64,000 bases of DNA from Stenotrophomonas humi (GTDB lineage: Bacteria > Pseudomonadota > Gammaproteobacteria > Xanthomonadales > Xanthomonadaceae), in the NCBI RefSeq assembly GCF_001431415.1, contig NZ_LDJI01000004.1, positions 186,001 through 250,000 on the forward strand, read 5' to 3'. Under the pieces are notes generated by a model, which did not search any database, was not told the DNA's origin, and saw only the letters and a program-made list of their open reading frames with translations. This document shows positions 40,406-48,270 of this stretch, piece after piece; the stretch's first letter is position 1, and the number at the start of each line of letters is the position of its first letter. A program made the position numbers and the translations under genes.

Positions 40406-42784
40406 ATGCAAGACACCAAGCTCGCGCAGCAGATTGCGCAGACCATCGCCGCCGAAATCGGCGCCCAGACTGCCCAGGCCAACGCTGCGATCGCATTGTT
40501 GGATGAAGGTGCCAGCGTCCCGTTCATTGCACGCTACCGCAAGGAAGTCACCGGCGGACTGGACGACACGCAGCTGCGTAATCTCGAAACGCGCTTGACC
40601 TATCTGCGCGAGCTTGAGGATCGCCGCAGCTCGGTGCTGGCGAGCATTGAAGAGCAGGGCAAGCTCACTGACGTGTTACGTAGCGAGATTCTTGGTGCCG
40701 ATACCAAGAGCCGTCTTGAAGATCTGTATCTGCCGTACAAGCCGAAACGCCGCACCAAGGCGCAGATTGCTCGCGAAGCAGGTCTGGAGCCTTTGGCCGA
40801 TGGTCTGCTGGCTGCCCCGACCCTTGATCCACAGTCCTTTGCCGCAGGCTTCGTGGATGCGGAGAAAGGCGTGGCCGACAGCAAGGGGGCACTCGAAGGC
40901 GCACGCGCCATCCTGATGGAGCGCTGGGGTGAAGATGCCGCGCTGGTCGGCGAGCTTCGCCGGTGGCTGAACGAGGTAGGCGTCATCCGTGCCCGCGTCG
41001 CCGAAGGCAAGGAGAACGAAGGGGCCAAGTATCGCGACTACTTCGACCATGCCGAATCGCTGGCGAAGATTCCGTCGCACCGTCTGCTGGCATTGTTCCG
41101 CGCACGTCGCGAGGAAATCCTGTTTCTGGAACTCGATCCGGGGGCCGATGCCGAAGCCGGTCATCACTATGGCGAAGGCCGCGTGGCGCGCAATGCAGGT
41201 ATCGCCGACAAAGGGCGTGCAGCAGACCGCTGGTTGTTGGATGCCTGCCGCCTGACCTGGCGTGCCAAACTGCATATGCACCTGCTGCTGGACCTGTTCA
41301 ACCAGGCACGCGAAAAGGCCGAGGCCGAAGCGATTGCGGTGTTTGGCGACAACCTCAAGGACCTGTTGCTGGCAGCTCCGGCAGGCCCGAAGGCGGTACT
41401 GGGTTTGGATCCGGGTATCCGCACCGGTTGCAAGATCGCCGTGGTCGATGCCACCGGCAAGCTGGTGGCGACCGACACCATCTATCCACACGAGCCGCGC
41501 CGCCAATGGGAGCAATCCCTGCAGACGATCCGGCAGCTGTGCGACAAGCACAATGTTGAACTGATCGCCATCGGCAACGGTACCGCAAGCCGCGAGACCG
41601 ACAAGCTGGCCGGTGAAGTCATCGCGCTTTGCGGCAACCCGAAGCTGCAGAAGATCGTGGTCAGTGAGGCCGGCGCATCGGTGTACTCGGCTTCCGAATT
41701 TGCGGCCAAGGAGTTCCCGAATCTGGACGTCTCGATCCGCGGTGCGGTCTCCATCGCCCGTCGTCTGCAGGATCCGTTGGCCGAGTTGGTCAAGATTGAT
41801 CCGAAGGCCATTGGCGTGGGCCAGTACCAGCACGACGTGGATCAGTACCGATTGGCCAAGGCATTGGATGCGCGCGTGGAAGACTGCGTGAACGCGGTGG
41901 GGGTGTTCGTCAACATGGCATCGGCAGCGCTGCTGTCGCGTGTATCGGGCCTGTCATCGACGGTGGCCGAGAACATCGTTCGCCACCGCGATGAGAACGG
42001 TCCGTTCAAACGCCGCAAGGATCTGCTCAAGGTGCCGCGTCTGGGTGACAAGACATTCGAGCAATGTGCCGGCTTCCTGCGTATCGGTGATGGCGATGAG
42101 CCGCTGGATGCATCTGCAGTGCATCCGGAAGCGTATCCGGTGGTCCAGCGCATTGTTGCCGCGGCGGATCGCCCGATCAGGGCGCTGCTGGGTGATGGCG
42201 GCTACCTGCGCGGGTTGAAGGCCGAACAGTTCACGGACGACAAGTTCGGTGTGCCGACTGTGCGCGACATCCTCAAAGAACTGGAGAAGCCCGGCCGCGA
42301 TCCGCGCCCGGAATTCAAGGCGGCGCGGTTTGCCGAGGGCGTGGAAGACATCAAGGATCTGCGCGAGGGCATGATTCTGGAAGGCGTGGTCAGCAACGTG
42401 GCCGCGTTCGGTGCCTTCGTGGATATCGGTGTGCATCAGGACGGTCTGATCCACATCTCCGCGCTGTCGGATACCTTCGTCAAAGACCCGCGCGACGTGG
42501 TCAAGGCCGGAGACATCGTCAAGGTGAAGGTGCTGGAGGTCGATGTGCCGCGCAAGCGCATCGCGTTGACGCGGCGGCTGGATGATACGCCCGCCCCGAA
42601 GAAGGCAGAGCGCGATGACCGGCAGGGGGCGGGACAGGGCAGCGGCCCACGCCGTGATGGCGGCAATGCCGGCAATCGTGGTGGTCGCAATGGGGGAGGC
42701 CAGGCCGCGCGCCCGGCGACATCGGCAGCGCCCGTCAACAATGCCCTGGCCGACGCATTCGCACGCGCGCGCCGCGGCGACTGA
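40406..42784 (+). CDS. tex: Tex family RNA-binding transcription accessory protein
   Basis: Protein of 792 residues from ATG 40406. Domains in order: Tex N-terminal helices ('[26 protein letters not shown]'), a YqgF-like RNase H fold ('[18 protein letters not shown]', ~335), helix-hairpin-helix repeats ('[18 protein letters not shown]', '[14 protein letters not shown]') and an S1 domain ('[21 protein letters not shown]', ~655). A Gly/Arg/Asn-rich tail ends the chain. Tex proteins bind nucleic acids and affect transcription of toxin and stress genes. A terminator follows. Confidence 0.93.
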   Translation: MQDTKLAQQIAQTIAAEIGAQTAQANAAIALLDEGASVPFIARYRKEVTGGLDDTQLRNLETRLTYLRELEDRRSSVLASIEEQGKLTDVLRSEILGADTKSRLEDLYLPYKPKRRTKAQIAREAGLEPLADGLLAAPTLDPQSFAAGFVDAEKGVADSKGALEGARAILMERWGEDAALVGELRRWLNEVGVIRARVAEGKENEGAKYRDYFDHAESLAKIPSHRLLALFRARREEILFLELDPGADAEAGHHYGEGRVARNAGIADKGRAADRWLLDACRLTWRAKLHMHLLLDLFNQAREKAEAEAIAVFGDNLKDLLLAAPAGPKAVLGLDPGIRTGCKIAVVDATGKLVATDTIYPHEPRRQWEQSLQTIRQLCDKHNVELIAIGNGTASRETDKLAGEVIALCGNPKLQKIVVSEAGASVYSASEFAAKEFPNLDVSIRGAVSIARRLQDPLAELVKIDPKAIGVGQYQHDVDQYRLAKALDARVEDCVNAVGVFVNMASAALLSRVSGLSSTVAENIVRHRDENGPFKRRKDLLKVPRLGDKTFEQCAGFLRIGDGDEPLDASAVHPEAYPVVQRIVAAADRPIRALLGDGGYLRGLKAEQFTDDKFGVPTVRDILKELEKPGRDPRPEFKAARFAEGVEDIKDLREGMILEGVVSNVAAFGAFVDIGVHQDGLIHISALSDTFVKDPRDVVKAGDIVKVKVLEVDVPRKRIALTRRLDDTPAPKKAERDDRQGAGQGSGPRRDGGNAGNRGGRNGGGQAARPATSAAPVNNALADAFARARRGD

Positions 42785-42811
42785 GCCCGTGGTTGGGGCC
42801 GCATGAACAAC

Positions 42812-42839
42812 GAAAGGCCCCGGTTTCCGGGGCCTTTTC
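42812..42839. terminator. Bidirectional terminator between tex and the receiver gene
   Basis: AAGGCCCCGG and CCGGGGCCTT form a 10-bp stem with a short loop, flanked by A and T runs, between convergent genes. Confidence 0.9.
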
Positions 42840-42859
42840 AGTGAGTTTTCCGTCGCGGC

Positions 42860-43228
42860 TCAGGCCAGCGCAAGCGCCTGTTTCAGCGCATTGGCCAGAT
42901 CGCCGCCAGTGTAAGGTTTGGCCAGTTTGATGCTTGCATCAAACACCTCGGGTAACAGCGAGATGTCCATGCCCGTTGCGACCAGGAACGGAATCCCCTG
43001 CAGGCAGAGCTGCTTGGCCACCGGCGAACTGGTCTCGCCATGGGCGAGCCAATAATCGAGGAACACCAGCTGCGGCTGCAGTTCCTCCAACATCTGCAGC
43101 GCCACGGCGACCGAAGGCGCGACTCCCGTCACCACCATGCCTTCGCCCTCCAGCTGCAGCTGCAGCAGCATGGCGTTGAGCTCGTCGTTTTCGACAATGA
43201 GAACCCGCAGACCGTGAAGCGAGGTCAT
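42860..43228 (-). CDS. Single-domain response regulator (receiver only)
   Basis: Protein of 122 residues from ATG 43228 with GGGGAG before it. It is a CheY-like receiver: acidic pair 'VENDE' (~12-16), phospho-acceptor Asp in 'QLVFLDYWLA' (~56), Thr in 'FLVATGMD' and Lys in 'IKLAKPYTG'. There is no output domain, and no kinase is adjacent, so it is an orphan relay or a stand-alone receiver. It lies between tex and tRNA-Leu on the opposite strand. Confidence 0.82.
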   Translation of the reverse strand: MTSLHGLRVLIVENDELNAMLLQLQLEGEGMVVTGVAPSVAVALQMLEELQPQLVFLDYWLAHGETSSPVAKQLCLQGIPFLVATGMDISLLPEVFDASIKLAKPYTGGDLANALKQALALA

Positions 43229-43332
43229 CGGCCACTCCCCGTTTTCCGAATGCTTTGAGTATAGCCACTCTGCAAAACATGGATTACACAAAAAAAGGTG
43301 GCAGGCACCTGCCCAAGCGCCGAAACCTCCGC

Positions 43333-43338
43333 TATAAT
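43333..43338 (+). promoter_or_regulatory. -10 box of the tRNA-Leu promoter
   Basis: A perfect TATAAT lies 13 bases before the mature tRNA 5' end. The -35 region is not clear. Confidence 0.6.
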
Positions 43339-43351
43339 CGCCGGCCAGCCA

Positions 43352-43438
43352 GCCGAAGTGGCGGAATCGGTAGACGCAGCGGATTCAAAATCCGCCGCCC
43401 TTAAAAGCGTGGGGGTTCGAGTCCCCCCTTCGGCACCA
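43352..43438 (+). tRNA. tRNA-Leu (anticodon CAA)
   Basis: An 87-nt class II tRNA. Acceptor stem GCCGAAG pairs with CTTCGGC, the anticodon arm is GCGGA-TTCAAAA-TCCGC with anticodon CAA, a long variable arm follows, the T arm is GGGGG-TTCGAGT-CCCCC, and CCA is encoded. The layout matches E. coli leuX. A terminator lies just downstream, and a broken integrase gene follows, so this tRNA has served as an integration site. Confidence 0.95.
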
Positions 43439-43448
43439 TATAGAAAAC

Positions 43449-43472
43449 AGGCACTTAGGTGCCTTTTTCTTT
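43449..43472 (+). terminator. Terminator of tRNA-Leu
   Basis: AGGCAC and GTGCCT form a 6-bp stem with loop TTAG, followed by TTTTCTTT. Confidence 0.85.
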
Positions 43473-43522
43473 GCCTGGAATTTGGCAGAGCCGCTCCGCA
43501 ATAACCAAGCCGCTCCACAAAC

Positions 43523-43805
43523 TCATCTTGTTGGTGTGACCTTATCGCCCTTCCTTTTGCGGGTGTAATGCTCAGCCATCGATACCGTGGTGTGGCCGAG
43601 CTGTCGCTGTGCTTGGCGGCTATCGCCTGCCGATTTTGCTTTGATTGCTAGCTCGCTGAGGGCGAGGGTATCGCTTGGCCGCCGCCCGGTCAGGTAGAGC
43701 AGATCCATGAGGTCAGCCTATGCCGCGGTCGCCTGAAGCTTGAGCTGGTTGTGCTGATCGTCTTCGACGTATTGGTCGCCATGACATCGCGGCGATGTCG
43801 GTTGG
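43523..43805 (-). pseudogene. Decayed tyrosine integrase next to tRNA-Leu
   Basis: The minus strand encodes 'DLMDLLYLTGRRPSDTLAL', the typical core start of P4/phage-type integrases, fused directly to 'IKAKSAGDSRQAQRQLGHTT' and 'MAEHYTRKRKGDKV', the C-terminal box with the LGH and nucleophile Tyr. About 90 residues that normally lie between are missing. In the same frame a TAG at 43718-43720 interrupts 'LKLQATAA' and 'ADLMDLL'. Upstream, 'DQYVEDDQ' is in frame while 'NRHRRDVMA' lies in another frame, so a frameshift is likely. The enzyme cannot be active. Its C-terminus points to the tRNA, consistent with a former element integrated at tRNA-Leu. The stretch up to about 43980 may hold further decayed remnants but shows no clear motif. 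Confidence 0.78.
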
Positions 43806-44000
43806 TGACGTGACGGAAAGTAACTGCAGAAGCCGTCAAAGGCTGGAGTTCTCTCAAGTCCCGTCCAGCGCTGAATCGCCACGCCATAGTCAGAGCCCAG
43901 CGGCTCTTCGCATTCGTTCGCAACTTTGGAGGGCAGCATTAGCCTCAAGGCCTTCGCGGCGATGTGGATGAGTGACACAGGGGAAGAGGTGCGCGCCCGC

Positions 44001-44006
44001 TATAAT
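44001..44006 (+). promoter_or_regulatory. -10 box directly before the YkgJ gene
   Basis: A perfect TATAAT lies only 7 bases before the ATG at 44014. Transcription from it would begin at or next to the start codon, giving a leaderless mRNA. No -35 box stands at the normal distance. Confidence 0.45.
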
Positions 44007-44013
44007 TGGAGCT

Positions 44014-44370
44014 ATGCCGTATACCAACATTGATCTCATCGAGTCATTGCGTGAACAGATTCCGACGTTCCGCTGCATCGTTGGATGCCACGATTGCTGT
44101 GGCCCGGTGACCGCCTCACCTGAGGAAGTTGCTCGGCTGCCGGTCAAAAGCGACAAAGAGCATGAGGAGGCGTTGGCTGAGCTTAGTTGCCCCTACTTGG
44201 GTAGCAATGGCTGTGAGGTATATGCAGAACGACCACTGATATGTCGCCTGTTTGGCACCACTCCGAGAATGCCATGCCCTAATGGCATGAGACCTGTCTA
44301 TATGGTCGACGATGCAGTCGAGCAGGCTGTGCATAGTTTCTTGGCCAGAACCCGGCAAGTCCTGCTTTAA
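44014..44370 (+). CDS. YkgJ family Cys-cluster protein
   Basis: Protein of 118 residues from ATG 44014. Cysteines occur as 'FRCIVGCHDCCGPV' near the start, 'LSCPYLGSNGCEVYAERPLICRLFG' in the middle and 'RMPCPNG', the YkgJ/UPF0153 pattern thought to bind zinc or an Fe-S cluster. The function of the family is unknown. Base and codon use is more AT-rich than the flanking housekeeping genes, which supports acquisition by transfer. Confidence 0.8.
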   Translation: MPYTNIDLIESLREQIPTFRCIVGCHDCCGPVTASPEEVARLPVKSDKEHEEALAELSCPYLGSNGCEVYAERPLICRLFGTTPRMPCPNGMRPVYMVDDAVEQAVHSFLARTRQVLL

Positions 44371-44689
44371 GGGTTGAGGCGCGCGCAAGCCGAAGGCAGC
44401 CGCTGTCAGCCACGACCGGACCATCATCAGCATGGGCCCGCGAACCAGCAGGCGCGCTACGAGGTCTTCGACAGCTAGCGGCACTCGTTTTAAGAGCATC
44501 GGATCGGGGCCTGAAATTGGTCCTGCACGGCCCGGTTGTGCGCCTGCTTGTTAGCCGAACTCAGCGGCCATAAGATCAAGCTGTAGCAACGGCTCAGTTC
44601 GACAGGCCGTGTGCCGTGGGCAGGTCGTATAGCCTTGCTTTGAGGTCCGTCCAATCTATGGTTTTGGTCCTGGTGGAGTCAGGTCGGTC
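44371..44689 (+). other. Intergenic stretch in the tRNA-Leu island
   Basis: No credible gene was found in about 320 bases. The sequence CTTGTTAGCCGAA near 44550 looks a little like an integron attC core but lacks a matching partner. I see no other structure. Confidence 0.4.
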
Positions 44690-45160
44690 GTGGAAATTTC
44701 TTCTCTTGCAAATCATTCCTCTGCTGTTGGGACCGTTGCCAACTGGCACTACGAAGCATGGGGTCGCGAAGACGGAATATCGCGGGAAGTGTTGCACCGA
44801 TCATTGACACAGAGCCTCGCTGGCGAGTCGTTTCCGTATACCTACTTGGCGCTTATGGACGGTCAACCCATAGGTTCTGCGCAGCTCAAGTTGCGGGAAA
44901 TGAAGGAATTTCCTGCGCTAACGCATTGGCTTGGAAGCGTCTACGTGGCCGAATCAGCGCGAGGTGCTGGAGTGGCCCAGGCACTCGTGTCCCATGTGGC
45001 TGCGGAGGCACGGCATCACGGAGTTGAGAAGCTCTACCTGCAAACGGAAGATCTGTTTGGAGGTCTGTATTCACGCTGTGGGTGGGTCGCCCTGACTCAG
45101 GCGAAGAGCCATGGCAGGGAAGTGCTCATCATGGAGCGTCGACTGGGCCCCCACAGTTAG
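44690..45160 (+). CDS. GNAT family N-acetyltransferase
   Basis: Protein of 156 residues with a GTG start at 44690 and GGAG upstream. The acetyl-CoA binding motif A is 'SVYVAESARGAGVAQALVSHVAAEA' (~82-105), preceded by 'PIGSAQLKLRE' (motif D strand) and followed by 'KLYLQTEDLFGGLYSRCGW' (motif B). The substrate is unknown. Such enzymes are frequent on accessory elements. It stands alone, with gaps over 300 bases on both sides. Confidence 0.82.
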   Translation: MEISSLANHSSAVGTVANWHYEAWGREDGISREVLHRSLTQSLAGESFPYTYLALMDGQPIGSAQLKLREMKEFPALTHWLGSVYVAESARGAGVAQALVSHVAAEARHHGVEKLYLQTEDLFGGLYSRCGWVALTQAKSHGREVLIMERRLGPHS

Positions 45161-45498
45161 TTAGAGCCGCCGCGTGGTTGCGGGCGGTCAGCTCACTCGG
45201 GCTGAGGTCGCTTGGCGGCGCGGCGTCACACAGCAAGGGGCTCATCCCTGGGGCCGGAGCACATGGAGCGACAACGGCCTGCATTTCGGTGAGTGGATCC
45301 ATGCCGACCAATCAGATCCTGGCCTCATCACGGGCAGCGGTTCGGGGAGACCCAATGTCACCAGGAGGCAGTGGAAGGTTGGTCCGACAGTCCGTAGTCG
45401 GGTTCATGTCCTGTCCGTGTCGGGGTCGTGTCGTCACGGAAGGCGGGGGGCGGGGGGATGATGACGGGAAACCAAGCCACTGATTCCGAGGAGCAGCC
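45161..45498 (+). other. Intergenic stretch in the island
   Basis: About 340 bases without a credible gene. Short frames are present on both strands but none has a ribosome-binding site or family pattern. There is GC-rich sequence with G runs near 45450, and GAGGAG just before the next ATG. Confidence 0.4.
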
Positions 45499-46047
45499 AT
45501 GCACATAAACAGCGCCCGACTTCGAGAGCTACGCATCGCCCGCCAATGGTCGCAGGAGCAGCTGGCCAACCTGAGCGGGTTGAACCTGCGTACCATCCAG
45601 CGCCTCGAATCAGGCGCCAAGATCTCGACAGAATCCCTGCGGGCATTGGCTGCCGTCTTCGAGGTACCGGCCGAGAGTCTGCTGGTGGGCGATCAGGCGC
45701 CCAGTCAGCCAGCGCTCGCGGCAATGCGCGACGGCGTGCTGCGAGGCCTGGATTTCACCGGCCTTACCCCGCGTGCGGATTTCTGGTGGTTCGCGCTAGC
45801 TGTGACCATGGTGCTGGCCTTCGCCCAGCTGTTCGCCGAGGTCGCCGGCCCCCTGCCGCTGCAGATCGCCTCGTTGCTGGTGCTGCTGCCGTGGATCGCG
45901 GCCTGCACCCGGCGGCTGCGCGACGCTGGCCTCAACCCTTGGTGGCAGCTGATCAGCCTGGCACCGGTGGGCGGCATCCTGGTGTTGCTCTATCTGTTGA
46001 CCTATCCGACCAAAGCAAAAGAGCAGATCGAGAGTGTGGGCGGCTAA
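45499..46047 (+). CDS. XRE helix-turn-helix protein fused to a DUF805-like membrane domain
   Basis: Protein of 182 residues from ATG 45499 with GAGGAG 7 bases upstream. Residues 5-60 form a HTH_3 domain ('LRELRIARQWSQEQLANLSG', 'RTIQRLESGAKIS'). From about 85 on, 'FTGLTPRADFWWFAL', two or three membrane helices (95-115, 120-137, 152-170) and 'CTRRLRDAGLNPWWQLI' match DUF805. A DNA-binding domain joined to a membrane anchor suggests a membrane-bound transcription regulator. Targets are unknown; its own promoter is the simplest guess. Confidence 0.8.
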   Translation: MHINSARLRELRIARQWSQEQLANLSGLNLRTIQRLESGAKISTESLRALAAVFEVPAESLLVGDQAPSQPALAAMRDGVLRGLDFTGLTPRADFWWFALAVTMVLAFAQLFAEVAGPLPLQIASLLVLLPWIAACTRRLRDAGLNPWWQLISLAPVGGILVLLYLLTYPTKAKEQIESVGG

Positions 46048-46116
46048 ACGGAATGGCGATTACATCGTGTCATATGCTCGAAGAGCCTGAACGGTCAGGC
46101 CTACAAGGAGAGTGAC

Positions 46117-46311
46117 ATGAAGAAGTGGATCAAGCGCGTTGTCGCGTGTGCCTTCCTGTCGATGGCTGTTTTCGTGGGAGCCGCTTCTGCATCCTGGTGT
46201 GGAACACCTTGCCTTGCCCGCTACAACGCGTGCATTGCTCAGGGCACCGCGCCGGAGAAATGCCAGGAAATCTACGAGATCTGCCTGGACACGATGTGCC
46301 CGAACGGCTGA
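46117..46311 (+). CDS. Small secreted six-cysteine peptide
   Basis: Protein of 64 residues with AAGGAG before the ATG. A basic signal peptide ends near 'ASAS' (~26), leaving a mature chain of about 38 residues with six Cys spaced C-x3-C-x6-C-x9-C-x6-C-x4-C. Three disulphides are possible in the periplasm or outside. No family is recognised. It follows the XRE-DUF805 gene by 69 bp. Confidence 0.65.
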   Translation: MKKWIKRVVACAFLSMAVFVGAASASWCGTPCLARYNACIAQGTAPEKCQEIYEICLDTMCPNG

Positions 46312-46824
46312 CATTCACGTTCAATGTGTTCCGGCAGCGCCGTCGGTTGAAGGGCCGGCGGCGTTCTCATCGATAGCTCCGTGACCTTTGGAAAGGTACA
46401 TGCAGAGCGGGCATGAGCGGTTCCTGAGCCGCCGTGTTGGGCATGTGCAAACACAGCCGAGCCAACACAGCGAGGCATCATCGGCTGACCACCTGCCAGA
46501 GAGCCGGGCGGATCGACGATCCTGTCGCGAAAGGGCAAGGCTTCGCTGGTTGCATGGGGCGCCAGACGAACTGGTCGAGGAGTGGTGGATTGGTCATGGC
46601 CGGATGATCTGCGCTCGCTCAGGCCATGAGACCGAAGACCGAATCTGGCCAGGCAGTGGCGGCTTCGTTGACTCCACGGTGACGCCTGAAGGGAAGACCT
46701 GGCCTTAACTTCTCCGCTGCTATTTGTGCCGAACGGTGGCCTCATTTCGATTCCGACGTGCGGTCCTGGTAGGCCGGCCCAGTAGCTTGGTTGTCAATGC
46801 AACGCTGCCCGCAGGAGCAATGTC
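46312..46824 (+). other. Intergenic stretch in the island
   Basis: About 510 bases. An imperfect GC hairpin (CCGTCGG / CCGGCGG, then GTTCTC) at about 46340-46365 may terminate the small peptide gene. Open frames on both strands (for example 46388-46708 plus and 46272-46745 minus) have no recognisable family or ribosome-binding site, and I do not call them. Confidence 0.4.
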
Positions 46825-47406
46825 GTGAAGGCCATGAAGAGAATCGTGTTGCCCATATCGTTTGCCGTGGTTGTAATGGCAGCCGCGCACGCGTCAGAAA
46901 CCCCAATGGAGAAGTGGCCCTCAAGCAGGGTGGGTGAGCAGGCCCCAAGCGTCGAAGGCATGCCGCCTGCGCTGGCCAAGAACCTTGCCACGTTCGATGA
47001 CCTGGATTTCCGTGTGTACACAAAGCAGGCGTGGGATGACCTGCACCTGAGTCATGCAGAGAATATTCTTGTCCACTATCCCGATGGTCACACCACGACA
47101 GGGCTTCCCGATCACATCAAGGAGCTGGACTTCATGTGGACCTTCGCGCCGGACAATCGAATCATCGAGCACCCCGTGCGCTTCGGCAGTGCGGATGCAG
47201 AATGGACTGCGGTTGGCGGCTTCATCGAAGGGACCTTCACGAAACCAATGGTGCTGGCCGACGGCACCGTGATTCAGCCGACTGGCAAGAAGTACCGGCT
47301 GCCGATGGCGACCCTGGGTCGGTGGAACAAGCAAGGGCAGATGGTGGAGGAGTTCCTCTACTGGGACAACGCCGCGTTCATGAAGCAAATCGGTGTCGGC
47401 AACTGA
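46825..47406 (+). CDS. Exported SnoaL-like / ester cyclase family protein
   Basis: Protein of 193 residues with a GTG start at 46825 and AGGAG 8 bases before it; ATG 46834 is an alternative. A signal peptide ends near 'AHAS' (~24). The SnoaL-like cone fold follows: 'NLATFDDLDFRVYTKQAWDDLHLSHAENI', 'VHYPDGHTTTGLPDHIK', 'EGTFTKPM' and 'EEFLYWDNAAFMKQIG'. Family members include polyketide cyclases, but most exported ones have unknown substrates. It is the last gene of the island before the lexA2 operon; 47407-47648 shows no gene. Confidence 0.78.
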   Translation: MKAMKRIVLPISFAVVVMAAAHASETPMEKWPSSRVGEQAPSVEGMPPALAKNLATFDDLDFRVYTKQAWDDLHLSHAENILVHYPDGHTTTGLPDHIKELDFMWTFAPDNRIIEHPVRFGSADAEWTAVGGFIEGTFTKPMVLADGTVIQPTGKKYRLPMATLGRWNKQGQMVEEFLYWDNAAFMKQIGVGN

Positions 47407-47648
47407 GTTGTTCAGCGAGATGTTGGCCCCGGCCGCAGAGGCTTCAGCGTCGTCTGCCACTGGCAGGCGACGGCGAGCGGTGGGCTATGCCGGAACACAT
47501 TCAGGTATTGGGCGGCAGTGGCGATCAGGACACCAGTGCGGATCGCCGGAGGCTTGAGAGTCAGTAATCTCCGGAGCGCCCTCGGCTTCCGCGTGCAGCC
47601 GATGCTACCTGCCCGCCGCAATCAGTCATTGGCAGGCCCTGTTCGTTG

Positions 47649-47664
47649 GTGTACATATGTACAC
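47649..47664 (+). promoter_or_regulatory. LexA2 operator, perfect 16-bp palindrome
   Basis: GTGTACATATGTACAC is a perfect palindrome whose core TGTACATATGTACA fits the TGTAC-n4-GTACA operator type reported for Xanthomonas LexA2. It ends one base before the probable lexA2 ATG. TTGGCA at 47629-47634 would be a -35 box with a 17-base spacer to a weak -10 (TACATA) inside the palindrome, so bound LexA would block the promoter. Confidence 0.85.
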
Positions 47665-47665
47665 T

Positions 47666-48268
47666 ATGTCCGAATTATCCTCACAACGTGCTGCGATTCT
47701 TGCCTTCCTGCGTCAGCGGGTGGGGGAGGGCGCGCCGCCCAGCCTGGCTGAAATCGCGGCCCACTGTGGCTTTGCCTCGCGTAACGCGGCGCAGAAGCAT
47801 GTGCAGGCGCTGGCCGAGGCGGGGTTGATCGAGCTGCGCAGTGGGCAGAAGCGGGGCATCCGCATCCCCGGTGGTGAGCCCGATGCTTTGCTGACTTTGG
47901 CGGTGCTGGGCCGGGTGGCGGCGGGCCAGCCGCTGGGGGCGGATATCGGGCTGGATCGGCAACTACGGCTGGATCGCGGCCTGTTCGCGCTGCGGCCGGA
48001 TTACCTGCTGCAGGTGCAGGGTGACTCGATGATCGACGACGGCATTCTTGATGGTGATCTGGTGGGCGTGCAACGCAGCCGCGAGGCGCGCAATGGTCAG
48101 ATCGTGGTGGCGCGTGTGGACGATGAAATCACCATCAAGCGATTGGAGCGCTCGCCGAACGGTATTCGCCTGTTGCCACGCAATCCGGCGCATGCGCCGA
48201 TCGTGGTGGCAGCCGATGCCGATTTCGCGATTGAGGGCATTTACTGCGGCCTGATCAGGCAGGGTTGA
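47666..48268 (+). CDS. lexA2: SOS repressor LexA (LexA2 type), first gene of the mutasome operon
   Basis: Protein of 200 residues from ATG 47666; an ATG at 47657 lies inside the operator and would add three residues. The N-terminal winged helix ('PSLAEIAAHCGFASRNAAQKHVQALAEAG') differs from E. coli LexA. The S24 part is complete: cleavage site Ala86-Gly87 in 'RVAAGQPL', Ser121 in 'VQGDSMID' and Lys158 in 'EITIKRL'. It should cleave itself when RecA is activated and thus derepress imuA-imuB-dnaE2. A second, canonical LexA is expected elsewhere in the genome. Confidence 0.9.
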   Translation: MSELSSQRAAILAFLRQRVGEGAPPSLAEIAAHCGFASRNAAQKHVQALAEAGLIELRSGQKRGIRIPGGEPDALLTLAVLGRVAAGQPLGADIGLDRQLRLDRGLFALRPDYLLQVQGDSMIDDGILDGDLVGVQRSREARNGQIVVARVDDEITIKRLERSPNGIRLLPRNPAHAPIVVAADADFAIEGIYCGLIRQG

Positions 48269-48270
48269 GC

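Noticed and set aside
44535..44565. Possible integron attC core (CTTGTTAGCC) near the GNAT gene
   Set aside because: The sequence does not fit GTTRRRY exactly, no complementary R'' partner or L boxes could be found upstream, and no second copy follows the GNAT gene.
45082..45483. Plus-strand frame overlapping the GNAT gene end and the following gap
   Set aside because: It starts inside the acetyltransferase gene in another frame and shows no family pattern.
46272..46745. Minus-strand frame of 157 codons in the island gap
   Set aside because: No ribosome-binding site, no recognisable domain, overlaps the end of the six-Cys gene, and composition looks random.
43420..47648. Direct repeat of the tRNA-Leu 3' end as the far attachment site of the island
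   Set aside because: I looked for the last bases of the tRNA (…CTTCGGCACCA) downstream. Only an inverted 8-base match near 46730 was found, which is not a credible att site.
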